Origin: JAAXHB01 sp965221635
Lineage (GTDB): Bacteria; Actinomycetota; Acidimicrobiia; Acidimicrobiales; Aldehydirespiratoraceae
Length of the DNA stretch: 64,000 nucleotides
Assembly (NCBI GenBank): GCA_965221635.1
Contig: OZ244902.1
Coordinates: 2,356,001 to 2,420,000, forward strand
Direction: 5' to 3'
In this document: positions 16,601-25,900 of the stretch, piece after piece
How the letters are laid out: every line of letters begins with the position of its first letter
Numbering within the stretch: position 1 is the first letter of the stretch
Position numbers and translations under genes: made by a program
Notes under the pieces: model-generated
Told to the model about the DNA's origin: nothing
Seen by the model: only the letters and a program-made list of their open reading frames with translations
Databases searched by the model: none

Positions 16601-19600
16601 GTGAACGACGACAACGCCACCGATGAGTCGGTGAGCGTGGCCTTGTCCGCGTCTGGTGGCGAGTACGCCGATGTGAGCAGCAGCGCGACCGTCACCGTTG
16701 ATGACGACGAGTCGGTCGGTTATGACCTGTCGGCCGGCACCGTGGCTATCACCGAGGGTGGTTCCGCCGGGACGTTCACGGTGAGGCTCACCTCTGAGCC
16801 GACCGCGGATGTGACGGTGGCTGTGACCAGTGCCGATGCCGGGGCGGTCACCGTGTCCGCGGACACGTTGCCGTTGACGTTCACGACTTCGAATTGGAAC
16901 GCCACCCAAACGGTCACTGTCACCGCCGTGGACGACGCCGACGCCGGCAACGAGTCGGTGAGGGTGAACCTTGCCGCAACCTCCACCGGCGACTACAGCG
17001 GCCTCGCCGGTTCGGTGACGGTGACAATCGATGATGACGAGACCGCCGCGGTGAACGCATCGGTGTCGTCGGTTGCTCTCACTGAGGGCCATGCGACGGA
17101 CGCGAGGGCTTCGTTCACTGTGGCGTTGGCGACTCCGCCAACTGTTGATGTGATTCTCACGGTGGCCGGCTCGGATGCGGGCGCGGTCACACTGAGCGCG
17201 TCGTCGTTGACGTTCACCGCCCGTGAAACCGCGACGAAGACGGTGTTTGTAACAGCGGTGAACGACGACGACGCCGCCGATGAGTCGGTGACCGTGACCC
17301 TGTCCGCTTCTGGTGGTGAGTACGACGATGTGGGCAGCAGCGTGACAGTGACCGTCGATGACGACGAGTCGGTTGGTTACGACTTGTCGGCCACCACAGT
17401 GGAGCTCACCGAGGGTGGCGCCGTGGGCACGTTCACGGTGAAGCTCACTTCTGAGCCCACCGCTGATTTGACGGTCGCGGTGACCAGTGCCGACACCGGC
17501 GCGGTGGCCGTGTCCGCGGCCACGTTGCCCTTGCGGTTCACTGCCGCCAACTGGGACACCGCCCAGACGGTCACCCTCACCGCGGTGGCCGACGCCGACG
17601 CCGGCAACGAGACGGTGAGCGTGAGCTTGGCGGCCACCTCCACCGGCGATTACAGCGGCCTCACGGGTGCCGTGAGCGTGACCGTTGACGATGACGAAAC
17701 CGCCGCGGTGACTGTGGCGCCCGCCACGGTGAGTGTTGACGAGGGTGACGCCACAGGTTCGACGTTCACGGTGGCGTTGGCAACTCCGCCCACCGTCGAG
17801 GTCACGGTCGCGTTGGCCATCTCGGACGTGGGCGCGGTGGCGCTGAACCCAACCTCGTTGACGTTCGATGAGGGCAACAACGCGGCGCAGACGGTCACGG
17901 TCACAGCGGTCGATGACGCCGACGCGGCCAACGAGAGCGTCACGATCACCGCCACTGCGACCGGCGGCGAGTACGCGAACGTCGCGAACAGTGTTGCTGT
18001 GACTGTGGATGACGACGAGACCGCCAGCGTGACCCCTTCCAAGACTTCGATGGCGTTGGCCGAGGGCGCCACCGATTCGTTCACGGTGGTGCTGGCAACT
18101 CCGCCCACCGTCAATGTCACAGTCGCTGTGAGCAGCGCCGACACCGGCGCGGTCACGGTGGACAAGCCGTCGCTCACGTTCAATGCCGACAACTACAACC
18201 AGCCCCAAACGGTCATGGTCACTTCGGTGCAGGACAATGACGCAACCAACGAGTCGGTGAGCGTGAGCCTCTCCGCGTCCGGTGGCGAGTACGCCGATGT
18301 GGGCGCCAACGTCACGGTCACCGTCGACGACGACGAAGAGGTCGGCCTCACCTTGTCCCTCACACCGCCGGCCTCGTTGAGCCTCACCGAAGGTGGCGAC
18401 GATGGAACATTCACGGTGGTGCTCACCTCGGCGCCCACCGCTGAGGTCACCATCTCGGTCACCAGCAGCGACTCCACCACGGCAACCGCCGCTCCCGCAA
18501 CACTTACCTTCACCGCGGCCAACTACAACACGGCGCAGACGGTGACCGTTTCGAGCGTTGAGGATGCCGTTGTTGGCGCCCGCACCGCCACGATCACTCT
18601 GGATGCGTCGGGTGGCGATTACGGCGACGAGAGCGCAACGGTGGCGGTGTCGGTGGCAGACAATGACGCCGCGCTCACGCTGTCGGCGACATCGCTGACC
18701 GTTGGCGAGGCCGACAGCGATGGCGGCACGTTCACGGTTGCGTTGGCAGCAGCGCCGAGCGACACGGTCACGGTGACCGTTGCGAACAGCAACACCACTG
18801 TGGCAACAGTGAGGCCGGAATCGCTCACGTTCACCACCGATGACTGGACCACAGCTCAGGAAGTGACCGTTGAGCCAATCGACAACGCGACCTTGGGCAA
18901 CGGCGCCGCCACGGTCTCCTTCACGGCGGCGGGCCCCGACTACAACGGTGTCACCGCAAGCGTGAACGTCACCGTCACCGACGACGACGGCAGGTTCATA
19001 CTCTCAGACGACTCGTTCGCTCTCACCGAGGGCGGCGACGGCGAAACCTTGGATGTGAGGCTGAGCGCCGAACCCACAAGCGACGTCATCGTCACCTTCA
19101 CCAGCGCGGACTCCGGTGCGGTGACGGTCACTCCTTCCACGCTCACGTTCACCACCGGTGACTGGGCCACCGCCCAGGGTGTGACGCTCACCGCGGCACA
19201 GGACGCCGACGCGGCCGACGAGTCGACAACGGTGGCGCTGAGCGCGTCGGGCGGCGGTTACCACGACGCCACCGCGAGTGTCACGGTCACGGTGACCGAC
19301 GACGATCAGGTGGCCATGACAGTGTCCGCGCAATCGTTGTCGCTCTCTGAGGGTGGCGTTGCCGGGTCGTTCACGGTCACGTTGTTGACCGCTCCCACTG
19401 CCAACGTCACGGTTTCGGTCAGTGCCGACGATCCGGATGCCGTCACGGTGAACCCGGCACAGTTGACCTTCACCCCGGCGAACTACAGCACCGGACAACG
19501 GGTGACGGTGGCGGCGGAGCACGATCTTGATGCCGTTGACGAGAGCCTGTCGTTGTCGATAACCGCCTCCGGTGCCGATTACGGCAACGTCAGCGCATCG

Positions 19601-22561
19601 CTGAGCGTCACCATCACAGACGACGAAGAAGCGGCGTTCACCTTGGCGCCGGCCACGCTGTCGCTCACCGAGGGCGGCGCCGTTGGATCCTTCACCGTGG
19701 CGTTGGCAACACTGCCCACCCAACCGGTCACGGTGAGCGTCACCAGCGGTGACACCGCCGCGGTCACGGTGAGCCCGGCGTCGTTGAGTTTCACCGCGGC
19801 GAACTACACCACGCCACAAACGGTCACGGTCACAGCGGTGCAGGATCCCGACGCGGCCAACGAGGAGATAACCGTGGCCCTGGCCGGCTCCGGCGGCGAG
19901 TACGGCACCGTCACCGGCTCGGCCACGGTGAGCGTCACCGACGATGACACCCCTGGTTTGACCGCAACGCCGGCGACTGTCACGGTCACCGAGGGTGGTG
20001 ATCCCGGTTCGTTCACGGTGGTGCTGATCACCGAGCCGATCAGCCCGGTCACGGTGAGCGTTGCCAGTGCTGATGCGGGCGCGGCCACGGTGGCTCCGGC
20101 GGTGATGGTGTTCACCGCGGACAACTGGAGCACCGCACGCCCGGTCACGGTCACCCCGGTGGACGATGCCGACCTGGCCAACGAGTCGGTCACGGTGTCA
20201 CTCACCGCGTCCGGCGGCCTCTACGGCAGCGTCACAGGCGCCGTCAGCGTCACCGTGAATGACGACGACACCGTGCTTGTGGTGTCGGCCTCGGAGGTGT
20301 CCATCGTGGAGAGCGGCACGGGCAGCTTTGACGTGACGCTGCCCGCGGCGCCTTCGGCGAACGTCACCGTTGCGGTGTCCAGCGCAGACACCGGCGCGGT
20401 GACCGCCGCACCGGCGTCGCTGTCGTTCAACGCCACCAACTTCAGCCAGGCCCAGACGGTGACGCTGACCGGCGTTGCCGACGACGACTCCAACAACGAG
20501 ACCGTGAGCATTTCGTTGACCGCCACCGGCGGCCAGTACGAGGGCGAAACCGCAACCGTGAGCGCACGCGTCACAGACGACGACACCGCGGCCATCGGCG
20601 TGTCGGCGTCGTCGCTGAGCCTCGCCGAGGGCGCCACCGGCACCTTCAACGTGGTGTTGACCACCCAGCCCACGGCCAACGTGACGGTGGCGGTGAGCAG
20701 CGACACCGCGGCAACAGCCACGGTCACGCCCACCGAGCTCACCTTCACCGCGGCGAACTACAACACCGCACAAACGGTCACCGTGACCGCAGTCCAAAAC
20801 ACCGACGCGGGCAACAGCGCAACGATCGACCTCAGCGCAAGCTCGGACGACACCTCTTACGCCGATCTGGAGGCGGAGGTCTCCGTGAGCGTCGCCGACG
20901 ACGACGCCTCGTTGACCTTGTCCGCCACGTCGCTGTCGGCCACCGAGGGCGGCGCTGCTGCAACCTTCACGGTGGCCCTCGCGGCGCCACCGTCGGGCAA
21001 CGTCACGGTCGCCATCGCCGGCAGCGACCCCGATGCGGTGAGCGTGTCGCCGCCGACCGTGTTGTTCACTCCCGGGAACCATGACACCGCACGAACCGTG
21101 ACTCTGATTCCGCAAAGCGACGACAACGCCGACAACGAGGCGGTCACGATCACCTTGACCGCCTCCGGTGGCGGCTACGACGGCCAAACCGGTGAGGTCG
21201 CCATGACCGTGACGGATGACGACACCGCCGGGTTCACCCTGTCCGCCGATGAGCTGAGCGTCACCGAGGAGGCTTCCACCACGTTCACCGTGGCGCTGGC
21301 CACCCCACCGTCAACCGATGTGACGGTCACGATCACCAGCCCCAACCCCGATGTGGCAACCGTGAACGGCGAGAGTTCCGTGGTGTTGGCGTTCTACGCG
21401 GACAGCTACTCGGTGGCTCAAACCGTGACCGTTAGCGGCCTGCCCGACAAGGACATGGAAAATCTGGTCAACGAGTCGGTAGCGCTGGGCCTCACCGCTT
21501 CGGGCGGCGGCTACGGCAGTGCCACGGGCAGTGTCAATGTCACGGTCGTCGATGACGATGCCCAGATTCGGGTGTCCACAACCAGACTTGCGGTCACCGA
21601 GGGCGGCGACGCCGTCACCTTCGGGGTCACCTTGAAATCGAAGCCAACCGGGGACGTGACGGTGACTGTCACCAGTTCCAACACCAGCGCGGCGACGGCA
21701 TCCCCCGAAACGTTGACCTTCACCGCAGCCGATTACACGGAGGAACAAACCGTGACTGTTGAGGCGCCCGAGGATGCCGACACGGCCAACACCACGGTCA
21801 CGCTCACGTTGACGCCCACTGATGGGGGTTACGGGGCTTTCAACACCACGGTGAGCGTGGCGGTTACCGACAACGACACGCCGGTCATCATCGGCGGCGG
21901 TGGCGGGGGCTTCTTCCCGCCGGCGGCGGGGCCCTCAGGGTCGGCGGCTTGTGACGATCCCACCCTTAGCGAGCCGAACTTCTCCGATGTGGAGTTGGCG
22001 AACGTTCACTACCCGGGAATCCGGTGCGTGTTCCATTACGGGATCAGCAGGGGAACCGGTGACGGCACCACGTTTGATCCGTGGTCCACGGTCACACGCT
22101 CACAGATGGCGTTGTTCGCGGTGCGTCTCGCGGAGGTCACCGGTGTGGTGCTCACTGAGGGCTCCGCGGACGATTTCGAGGATCTTGACGGTGTGTTCGA
22201 CGAGGCCCGCCAAGCCATTGGGACGCTGGTGGCGTCCGGGTTGTTGCGGGGACGGACCAGCACAGCGTTTGATCCGTATTCGCCGATGACCAGGTCTCAG
22301 ATGAGCATCGTGATGGCCCGGCTGTTGCAAACCCAGGCCGCCTACGTGGTGGGTGACACCTCGGGCTTCGGTGATGTGGACGGTGTGGTGCCCGATGAGC
22401 ATCAGCGATCGATAACGCTGCTGTTCCAGCAGGGCATCGTGCAGGGCCTGGCCGGTGGGAACAACTTCGGCCCGTACCAGCCGGTCACCAGAGCCCAGAT
22501 GGCCACCATCATGGGCCGCATCCTCAACACGGAACTCCCGCCGATCATCACACTCGGCTAA
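13676..22561 (+). CDS. Giant SLH-anchored surface protein 2 (25 Calx-beta-like repeats)
   Basis: This is a secreted 2961-aa paralogue of gene 1. The signal peptide (VPRLVVAVILALVAMVLHP, then AAAGAQ) is nearly identical in DNA to that of gene 1. The array starts directly at about residue 50; the two-cysteine N-terminal domain and the first five repeats of gene 1 are absent. It has 25 repeats of about 107 residues, with the same acidic VDDDE ends. Repeats 1-16 follow the order of gene 1 repeats 6-19 with two extra units, then eight units not present in gene 1 (18991-21563), then the shared last repeat. A 6-glycine hinge and three SLH domains close the protein. The ATG has AGGA 6-7 nt upstream. 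The expected role is a long cell-wall-attached fibre or adhesin; calcium binding is inferred. No catalytic motif is seen. Confidence 0.92.
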   Translation: MHPTSSSSVPRLVVAVILALVAMVLHPAAAGAQAETGTPVPPKPASNHWDFVVSASSVTLTEGGTATFTVALNAAPGVTVFVNVGSNDTSVVTTSPPSLNFNSTNWSTGKTVTVTPVNDSVVGDRTTSIRILGVNSGFSGVEASVGVTVEDDDAALTLPADPVSLTEGGGSQTFSVALAAAPTGTVTVDVASNDTNAATVSPSSLTFTTSDWSTGKDVTVTPVHDDDATDETVTVTLSAENGDYDGVTGTVTVNVDDDETQGLVLSPSSLSMNEGDKAPFTVVLASKPTAPVTVTVTSSDTAAAAVDNTSLNFSTTNWNNAQSVEVTALQDAGAEDESVAVTIAATGGDYEGVTNSVSVVVDDDETPALVVSASTLNLTEGTTDSFTVDLAVPSEVAVTVTPSSSDPGAVAVSGAVLFTPGLDDPQSIMVAPVQDDDPTDETATVTLTASGGVYEGVTTTVSVNVEDDETPGLDLSPNPLTVTEGETGTFTVALATAPAGTVTVAVASGDMSVASVSPLALDFTLTNWSTPQTVTVTTVDYPFVGDRSVNVTLTAIGGGYDSLVDTVAVTVDDDDAQLTLTPASVSLTERHETNGTGTFTVALAAVPTGDVTVAVTSADPGAVTVSPSTDLTFNTTNWAAAQTVTVTAVNDVDASDESVSVNLTASGGDYDNVAGSVTVTVTDNDAPGLNLSDTTVALSEGAASGSFVVSLDTEPSAEVTVTVTSADPDAVAVATTTQSLTFGTGNWNIPQSVIVSPAVDADAANESVVVTLAASGGDYGEVTGSVTVTVDDDESVGLDVSATTVAVTEGGATGSFTVKLTSQPTANVVVAVASADPGAVTVSADSLPLQFNAQNWNATQTVTVTPVEDADAGNESVTVNLTAAGGDYVGQTGSVTVTVDDDETAALTVTGSPVALTEGHATNGTGTFTVALATPPTVEVTVTVSSADTGAATVNPASLRFAIGESAAQTVTVTAVNDDNATDESVSVALSASGGEYADVSSSATVTVDDDESVGYDLSAGTVAITEGGSAGTFTVRLTSEPTADVTVAVTSADAGAVTVSADTLPLTFTTSNWNATQTVTVTAVDDADAGNESVRVNLAATSTGDYSGLAGSVTVTIDDDETAAVNASVSSVALTEGHATDARASFTVALATPPTVDVILTVAGSDAGAVTLSASSLTFTARETATKTVFVTAVNDDDAADESVTVTLSASGGEYDDVGSSVTVTVDDDESVGYDLSATTVELTEGGAVGTFTVKLTSEPTADLTVAVTSADTGAVAVSAATLPLRFTAANWDTAQTVTLTAVADADAGNETVSVSLAATSTGDYSGLTGAVSVTVDDDETAAVTVAPATVSVDEGDATGSTFTVALATPPTVEVTVALAISDVGAVALNPTSLTFDEGNNAAQTVTVTAVDDADAANESVTITATATGGEYANVANSVAVTVDDDETASVTPSKTSMALAEGATDSFTVVLATPPTVNVTVAVSSADTGAVTVDKPSLTFNADNYNQPQTVMVTSVQDNDATNESVSVSLSASGGEYADVGANVTVTVDDDEEVGLTLSLTPPASLSLTEGGDDGTFTVVLTSAPTAEVTISVTSSDSTTATAAPATLTFTAANYNTAQTVTVSSVEDAVVGARTATITLDASGGDYGDESATVAVSVADNDAALTLSATSLTVGEADSDGGTFTVALAAAPSDTVTVTVANSNTTVATVRPESLTFTTDDWTTAQEVTVEPIDNATLGNGAATVSFTAAGPDYNGVTASVNVTVTDDDGRFILSDDSFALTEGGDGETLDVRLSAEPTSDVIVTFTSADSGAVTVTPSTLTFTTGDWATAQGVTLTAAQDADAADESTTVALSASGGGYHDATASVTVTVTDDDQVAMTVSAQSLSLSEGGVAGSFTVTLLTAPTANVTVSVSADDPDAVTVNPAQLTFTPANYSTGQRVTVAAEHDLDAVDESLSLSITASGADYGNVSASLSVTITDDEEAAFTLAPATLSLTEGGAVGSFTVALATLPTQPVTVSVTSGDTAAVTVSPASLSFTAANYTTPQTVTVTAVQDPDAANEEITVALAGSGGEYGTVTGSATVSVTDDDTPGLTATPATVTVTEGGDPGSFTVVLITEPISPVTVSVASADAGAATVAPAVMVFTADNWSTARPVTVTPVDDADLANESVTVSLTASGGLYGSVTGAVSVTVNDDDTVLVVSASEVSIVESGTGSFDVTLPAAPSANVTVAVSSADTGAVTAAPASLSFNATNFSQAQTVTLTGVADDDSNNETVSISLTATGGQYEGETATVSARVTDDDTAAIGVSASSLSLAEGATGTFNVVLTTQPTANVTVAVSSDTAATATVTPTELTFTAANYNTAQTVTVTAVQNTDAGNSATIDLSASSDDTSYADLEAEVSVSVADDDASLTLSATSLSATEGGAAATFTVALAAPPSGNVTVAIAGSDPDAVSVSPPTVLFTPGNHDTARTVTLIPQSDDNADNEAVTITLTASGGGYDGQTGEVAMTVTDDDTAGFTLSADELSVTEEASTTFTVALATPPSTDVTVTITSPNPDVATVNGESSVVLAFYADSYSVAQTVTVSGLPDKDMENLVNESVALGLTASGGGYGSATGSVNVTVVDDDAQIRVSTTRLAVTEGGDAVTFGVTLKSKPTGDVTVTVTSSNTSAATASPETLTFTAADYTEEQTVTVEAPEDADTANTTVTLTLTPTDGGYGAFNTTVSVAVTDNDTPVIIGGGGGGFFPPAAGPSGSAACDDPTLSEPNFSDVELANVHYPGIRCVFHYGISRGTGDGTTFDPWSTVTRSQMALFAVRLAEVTGVVLTEGSADDFEDLDGVFDEARQAIGTLVASGLLRGRTSTAFDPYSPMTRSQMSIVMARLLQTQAAYVVGDTSGFGDVDGVVPDEHQRSITLLFQQGIVQGLAGGNNFGPYQPVTRAQMATIMGRILNTELPPIITLG
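13823..21889 (+). repeat. Array of 25 Calx-beta-like repeats (~323 bp each) in gene 2
   Basis: The units run from DFVVSASSVTLTEGG to the last VTDNDTP. Units vary in the loop before FTVAL: some have EGHATNGTGTF, others EGGATGSF. This lets them be matched one by one to gene 1. Confidence 0.9.
21911..22561 (+). repeat. Near-identical 651-bp SLH block, copy 2
   Basis: This is the partner of 12134-12784, of identical length, also encoding three SLH domains. The polyglycine tract just before it (21893-21910) is 6 codons against 14 in gene 1. Confidence 0.92.
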
Positions 22562-22653
22562 CCCCGAGGCCACAGCCCCCGGCGCCGGGGCAACCGGCAG
22601 GGGCCGGCGAAGCCACCACAGCGACCGGCCCCGCGAGGGTGCGCAACCAACTC

Positions 22654-22703
22654 GGCCACAGGCACCCTGCCGGCAAATGACTGGCAGGGTGCCTGTCGTG
22701 GCC
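22654..22703 (+). terminator. Long inverted repeat after giant gene 2
   Basis: AGGCACCCTGCC (22660-22671) pairs perfectly with GGCAGGGTGCCT (22683-22694) around an 11-nt loop. GGCCAC/GTGGCC extend the stem past a 3-nt bulge. There is no T run, as is common for high-GC terminators. It should insulate gene 3 from gene 2. Confidence 0.6.
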
Positions 22704-22964
22704 TGTAGTGTTTGGTACCCACCCTTTTGGCGAAGCGCCAAACGCACACACCTACCCCACAACACGACACGCACGAAACACAAGTGCAGTTCGGCCTTCC
22801 CAAACTGGTGAACACTCAAACCGAGTGAGGCCAGCCATGGCAGCGCAACACCAAACCAACCAATTCACCGCACCGGTTGCGACACTCACCAACGGCCCAC
22901 TCCCAGGGATTATCTCACTGACAATATCTCATTCGGTAGTCAGTTCGCAGCACTTCAGAGCGCA

Positions 22965-22978
22965 GAGAGGCAACTCTC
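22965..22978 (+). promoter_or_regulatory. GNRA hairpin over the gene 3 ribosome binding site
   Basis: GAGAG-GCAA-CTCTC forms a 5-bp stem with a GNRA tetraloop, ending 4 nt before the ATG at 22983. It includes the only purine-rich Shine-Dalgarno-like stretch, so it may limit translation initiation. Confidence 0.4.
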
Positions 22979-22982
22979 GATA

Positions 22983-25900
22983 ATGCGTAGACGCCCTGTG
23001 AGCTTGCCGAAAAAGTTGGCGGTGGTTGCGAGCTTCGCGCTTGTGGCCACACTGCTTCAACCGGTCACCGTGGGCGCCCAGGTGTCCCCGGAAAGCAGCC
23101 ACGCGTTGGTGTTGTCGCCCACCAGTCTCACGGTGAGTGAAGCCGGAACTGGCACGTTCACCGTGGCTTTGGCGGTGGCGCCAAGTGGACCTGTGTCGGT
23201 GAGTGTCACCAGTGATGACACCACGGCATTGTCGGCGCCCGCGACGCCGCTCGCATTCGACACGAACAACTTCGCGAACGCGCAAACGGTCACCGTTACG
23301 GGTGTGGACGACACCGACACCATCAACGAAACAGTGCAAGTCACCTTGGATGCGTCGGGTGGCGGATACGACGGCGTTTCCGGCACGGTGACGGTGTCGC
23401 TTGTTGATGACGACAGGGTTCCGAACGCGCCGACGATTGATTCGGTGGCGGCAGGCACGTCGAAGTTGGTGGTCACCTGGAGCTGGACCGACACCAACTG
23501 CTACATAACCGGCGCCTCCGCGGGTTACGAGGTGCAGTACTGGAAGGTTGGTTCCACTCGTCGGTCTTCGGTGCAGGTCGGCCCGGCCGGGAACCCCTCC
23601 GGCTTGCTGCCCAACAATTCCGACAGCGGCGCGTTTGTGGTGGCCAAGGACTTCGGCACCGCTGCGATCACTCAAGAGGCCTTCGAGATCGACGACCAGG
23701 CTTCGGGGGCGCCTAACAGCGGCCAGGTCGGCGTGGCGCTCGATCCGGTGGCGTACAACGTGGCGGTGCTGGTCACGAGCGGCACCGGCAACGCCGTCCA
23801 TGAGTGCGGAAACTCAAGCGCGTTGAGCACCTCTGTGTCGGCCACCCCCACCGCAGACCTCACACCGAATTTCGGCGCCGCCACCATTGCGGACTTGTCG
23901 CTCATCGTTGGCGTGACCATGACCTCGGTCACCCTTCCTGTGGCAACCAGCGGCAACGGCACCCTCGCCTACAGCATCACCCCGCCCCTGCCCGACGGGC
24001 TGACCTTCAACGCCACCACCCGGGAGCTGTCGGGCACGCCCACAACGTCTCAGGCCGCCGCCACCCACACCTACACCGTCACAGACGCCGACGGCGACAC
24101 CGACACCATCGACTTCGACATCGCCATCGCCCAGGCTGTGCCCGCCGCGCCCACCGGGTTCGCCGCCACAGCGGGCGTGGGGCAGGTCGATTTGAGCTGG
24201 GACGCCTCGTCCAACTCAACGATCACCAAGTATCAGGCCCGTCACAAGCAAGGCTCCACGTTTGCGCCCGGTGATGCGAGCTTGTGGGCCGACATCGCCA
24301 ACAGCGGCGCATCCACCATCGCGCACACCCTCACCGGGCTGACTGCGGGCATGCAGTACGTGTTCCAGGTGCGCGCTGTGAACTCCACCGGTGAAGGGGC
24401 CGGATCGGCGGAGGCCACCGCCACACCGACCGGGGCGATCGTGGTCACGCCCTCGTCGTTGTCGGTGACCGAAACCGGTTCGGCCACCTTCACGGTGGCT
24501 TTGGCGGCCGTGCCGTCGGGTTCGGTCACGGTGAGCGTCACCAGCGGTGACGCCTCCGCCTTGTCTGCGAGTCCGCCGACGCTGAGCTTCGGCACCGGCG
24601 ACTACTCCACCGCGCAAACGGTCACCGTTTCGGGCGTGGACGACGCCGACGGGGCCTCCGAGGTTGTGGCCGTGTCGGTTTCCGGGTCCGGCGGGGGATA
24701 CGCCGGTGCGAGCGCCACGGTGTCGGTGACACTCGACGACGACGACCCCGCGCTGGTGTTGTCCACCACGGCGCTGGCGAACGTCGATGAGGGTGGGACT
24801 GGTTCGTTCACGGTGGCCCTGGCCGCCGAGCCGGGTGGCACGGTCACGGTGAGCGTCACCAGCGGTGACACCACCGCGTTGTCGGTGAGCCCCCCCACGC
24901 TCACCTTCACCGCAACCAACTACGCCACCACGCAAACGGTCACCGTCACCGGCGTGGACGACATCGACACGATCAGCGAAACCACCCAGGTTGCGCTGGC
25001 CGCGTCGGGCGGCGATTACGACGGCGTGTCCGGTGCGGTGTCGGTGTCGCTTCTCGACGACGACAGGATTCCGGCCACGCCCACGATCGATTCGGTGGCG
25101 GCCGATCCGCATCCGTCGAAGCTGGTGGTCACCTGGAGCTGGTCGGGCACCGCCTGTTACGTCACGGGCGCCTCGGCGGGTTACGAGGTGCAGTACTGGA
25201 AGGTCGGCTCCACCCCTCGGTCATCGTCACAGGTAGGCCCGGCCGGAAACCCCGGCGGCTTGCTGCCCAACAACGCCGACAGCGGCGCGTTTGTGGTGCT
25301 GAAGGATTTCGGCACCGCCGCGATTTCTCAAGAGGTGTTCGAGATCGACAGCCAGGCTTCGGGGCCTGCCAACACGGGCCAGGTCGGGGTGGTGCTCGAC
25401 CCCGTGGCGTACAACGTGGCGGTGCTGGTGAACAGCGGCACGGGAACAGCGGCCCACGAGTGCGGCAATCCGAGTGCCTTGAGCGCCTCCGTGTCGGCCA
25501 CCCCCAACGTGGACGTCAGCCCGGATTTCGGTACCGGCACGGTTGCGGATTTGTCGCTCACCACTGGGGTGGCGATGAGCGCGGTCACGCTTCCTGTGGC
25601 CACTGGTGGCAACGACGCCCTCACCTACAGCATCACTCCGGCGCTGCCCGATGGATTGGCTTTCGACGGCGCCACTCGGGAGTTGTCGGGCACGCCCACG
25701 ACGTTTCAGGCGGCCGCCACCTACACGTACACGGTCACCGATGTGGACGGCGACACCGACACCATCGACTTCCAAATCGACGTTTCCGTTCCTTTGCCTG
25801 GTGCGCCCAGCGGGTTCACCGCCACTGCGGGCATGGGGCAGGTGAGCTTGGGCTGGGACGATCCGTCCAATACCACGATCACCAAGTATCAGGCGCGCCA

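Larger units (their letters stand above)
22562..22982 (+). other. Intergenic region between giant genes 2 and 3
   Basis: This 421-nt gap holds the 14-nt palindrome CCCCGGCGCCGGGG (22577-22590), a long terminator-like hairpin (22654-22703) and the leader of gene 3. A CTGACA at 22918-22923 could be a -35, but no matching -10 stands out. The leader is unlike those of genes 1 and 2. An open frame at 22708-22983 has no coding character. Confidence 0.6.

Noticed and set aside
22708..22983. 91-codon ORF before giant gene 3
   Set aside because: It starts next to a terminator hairpin, has no coding pattern and merely runs into the gene 3 start.
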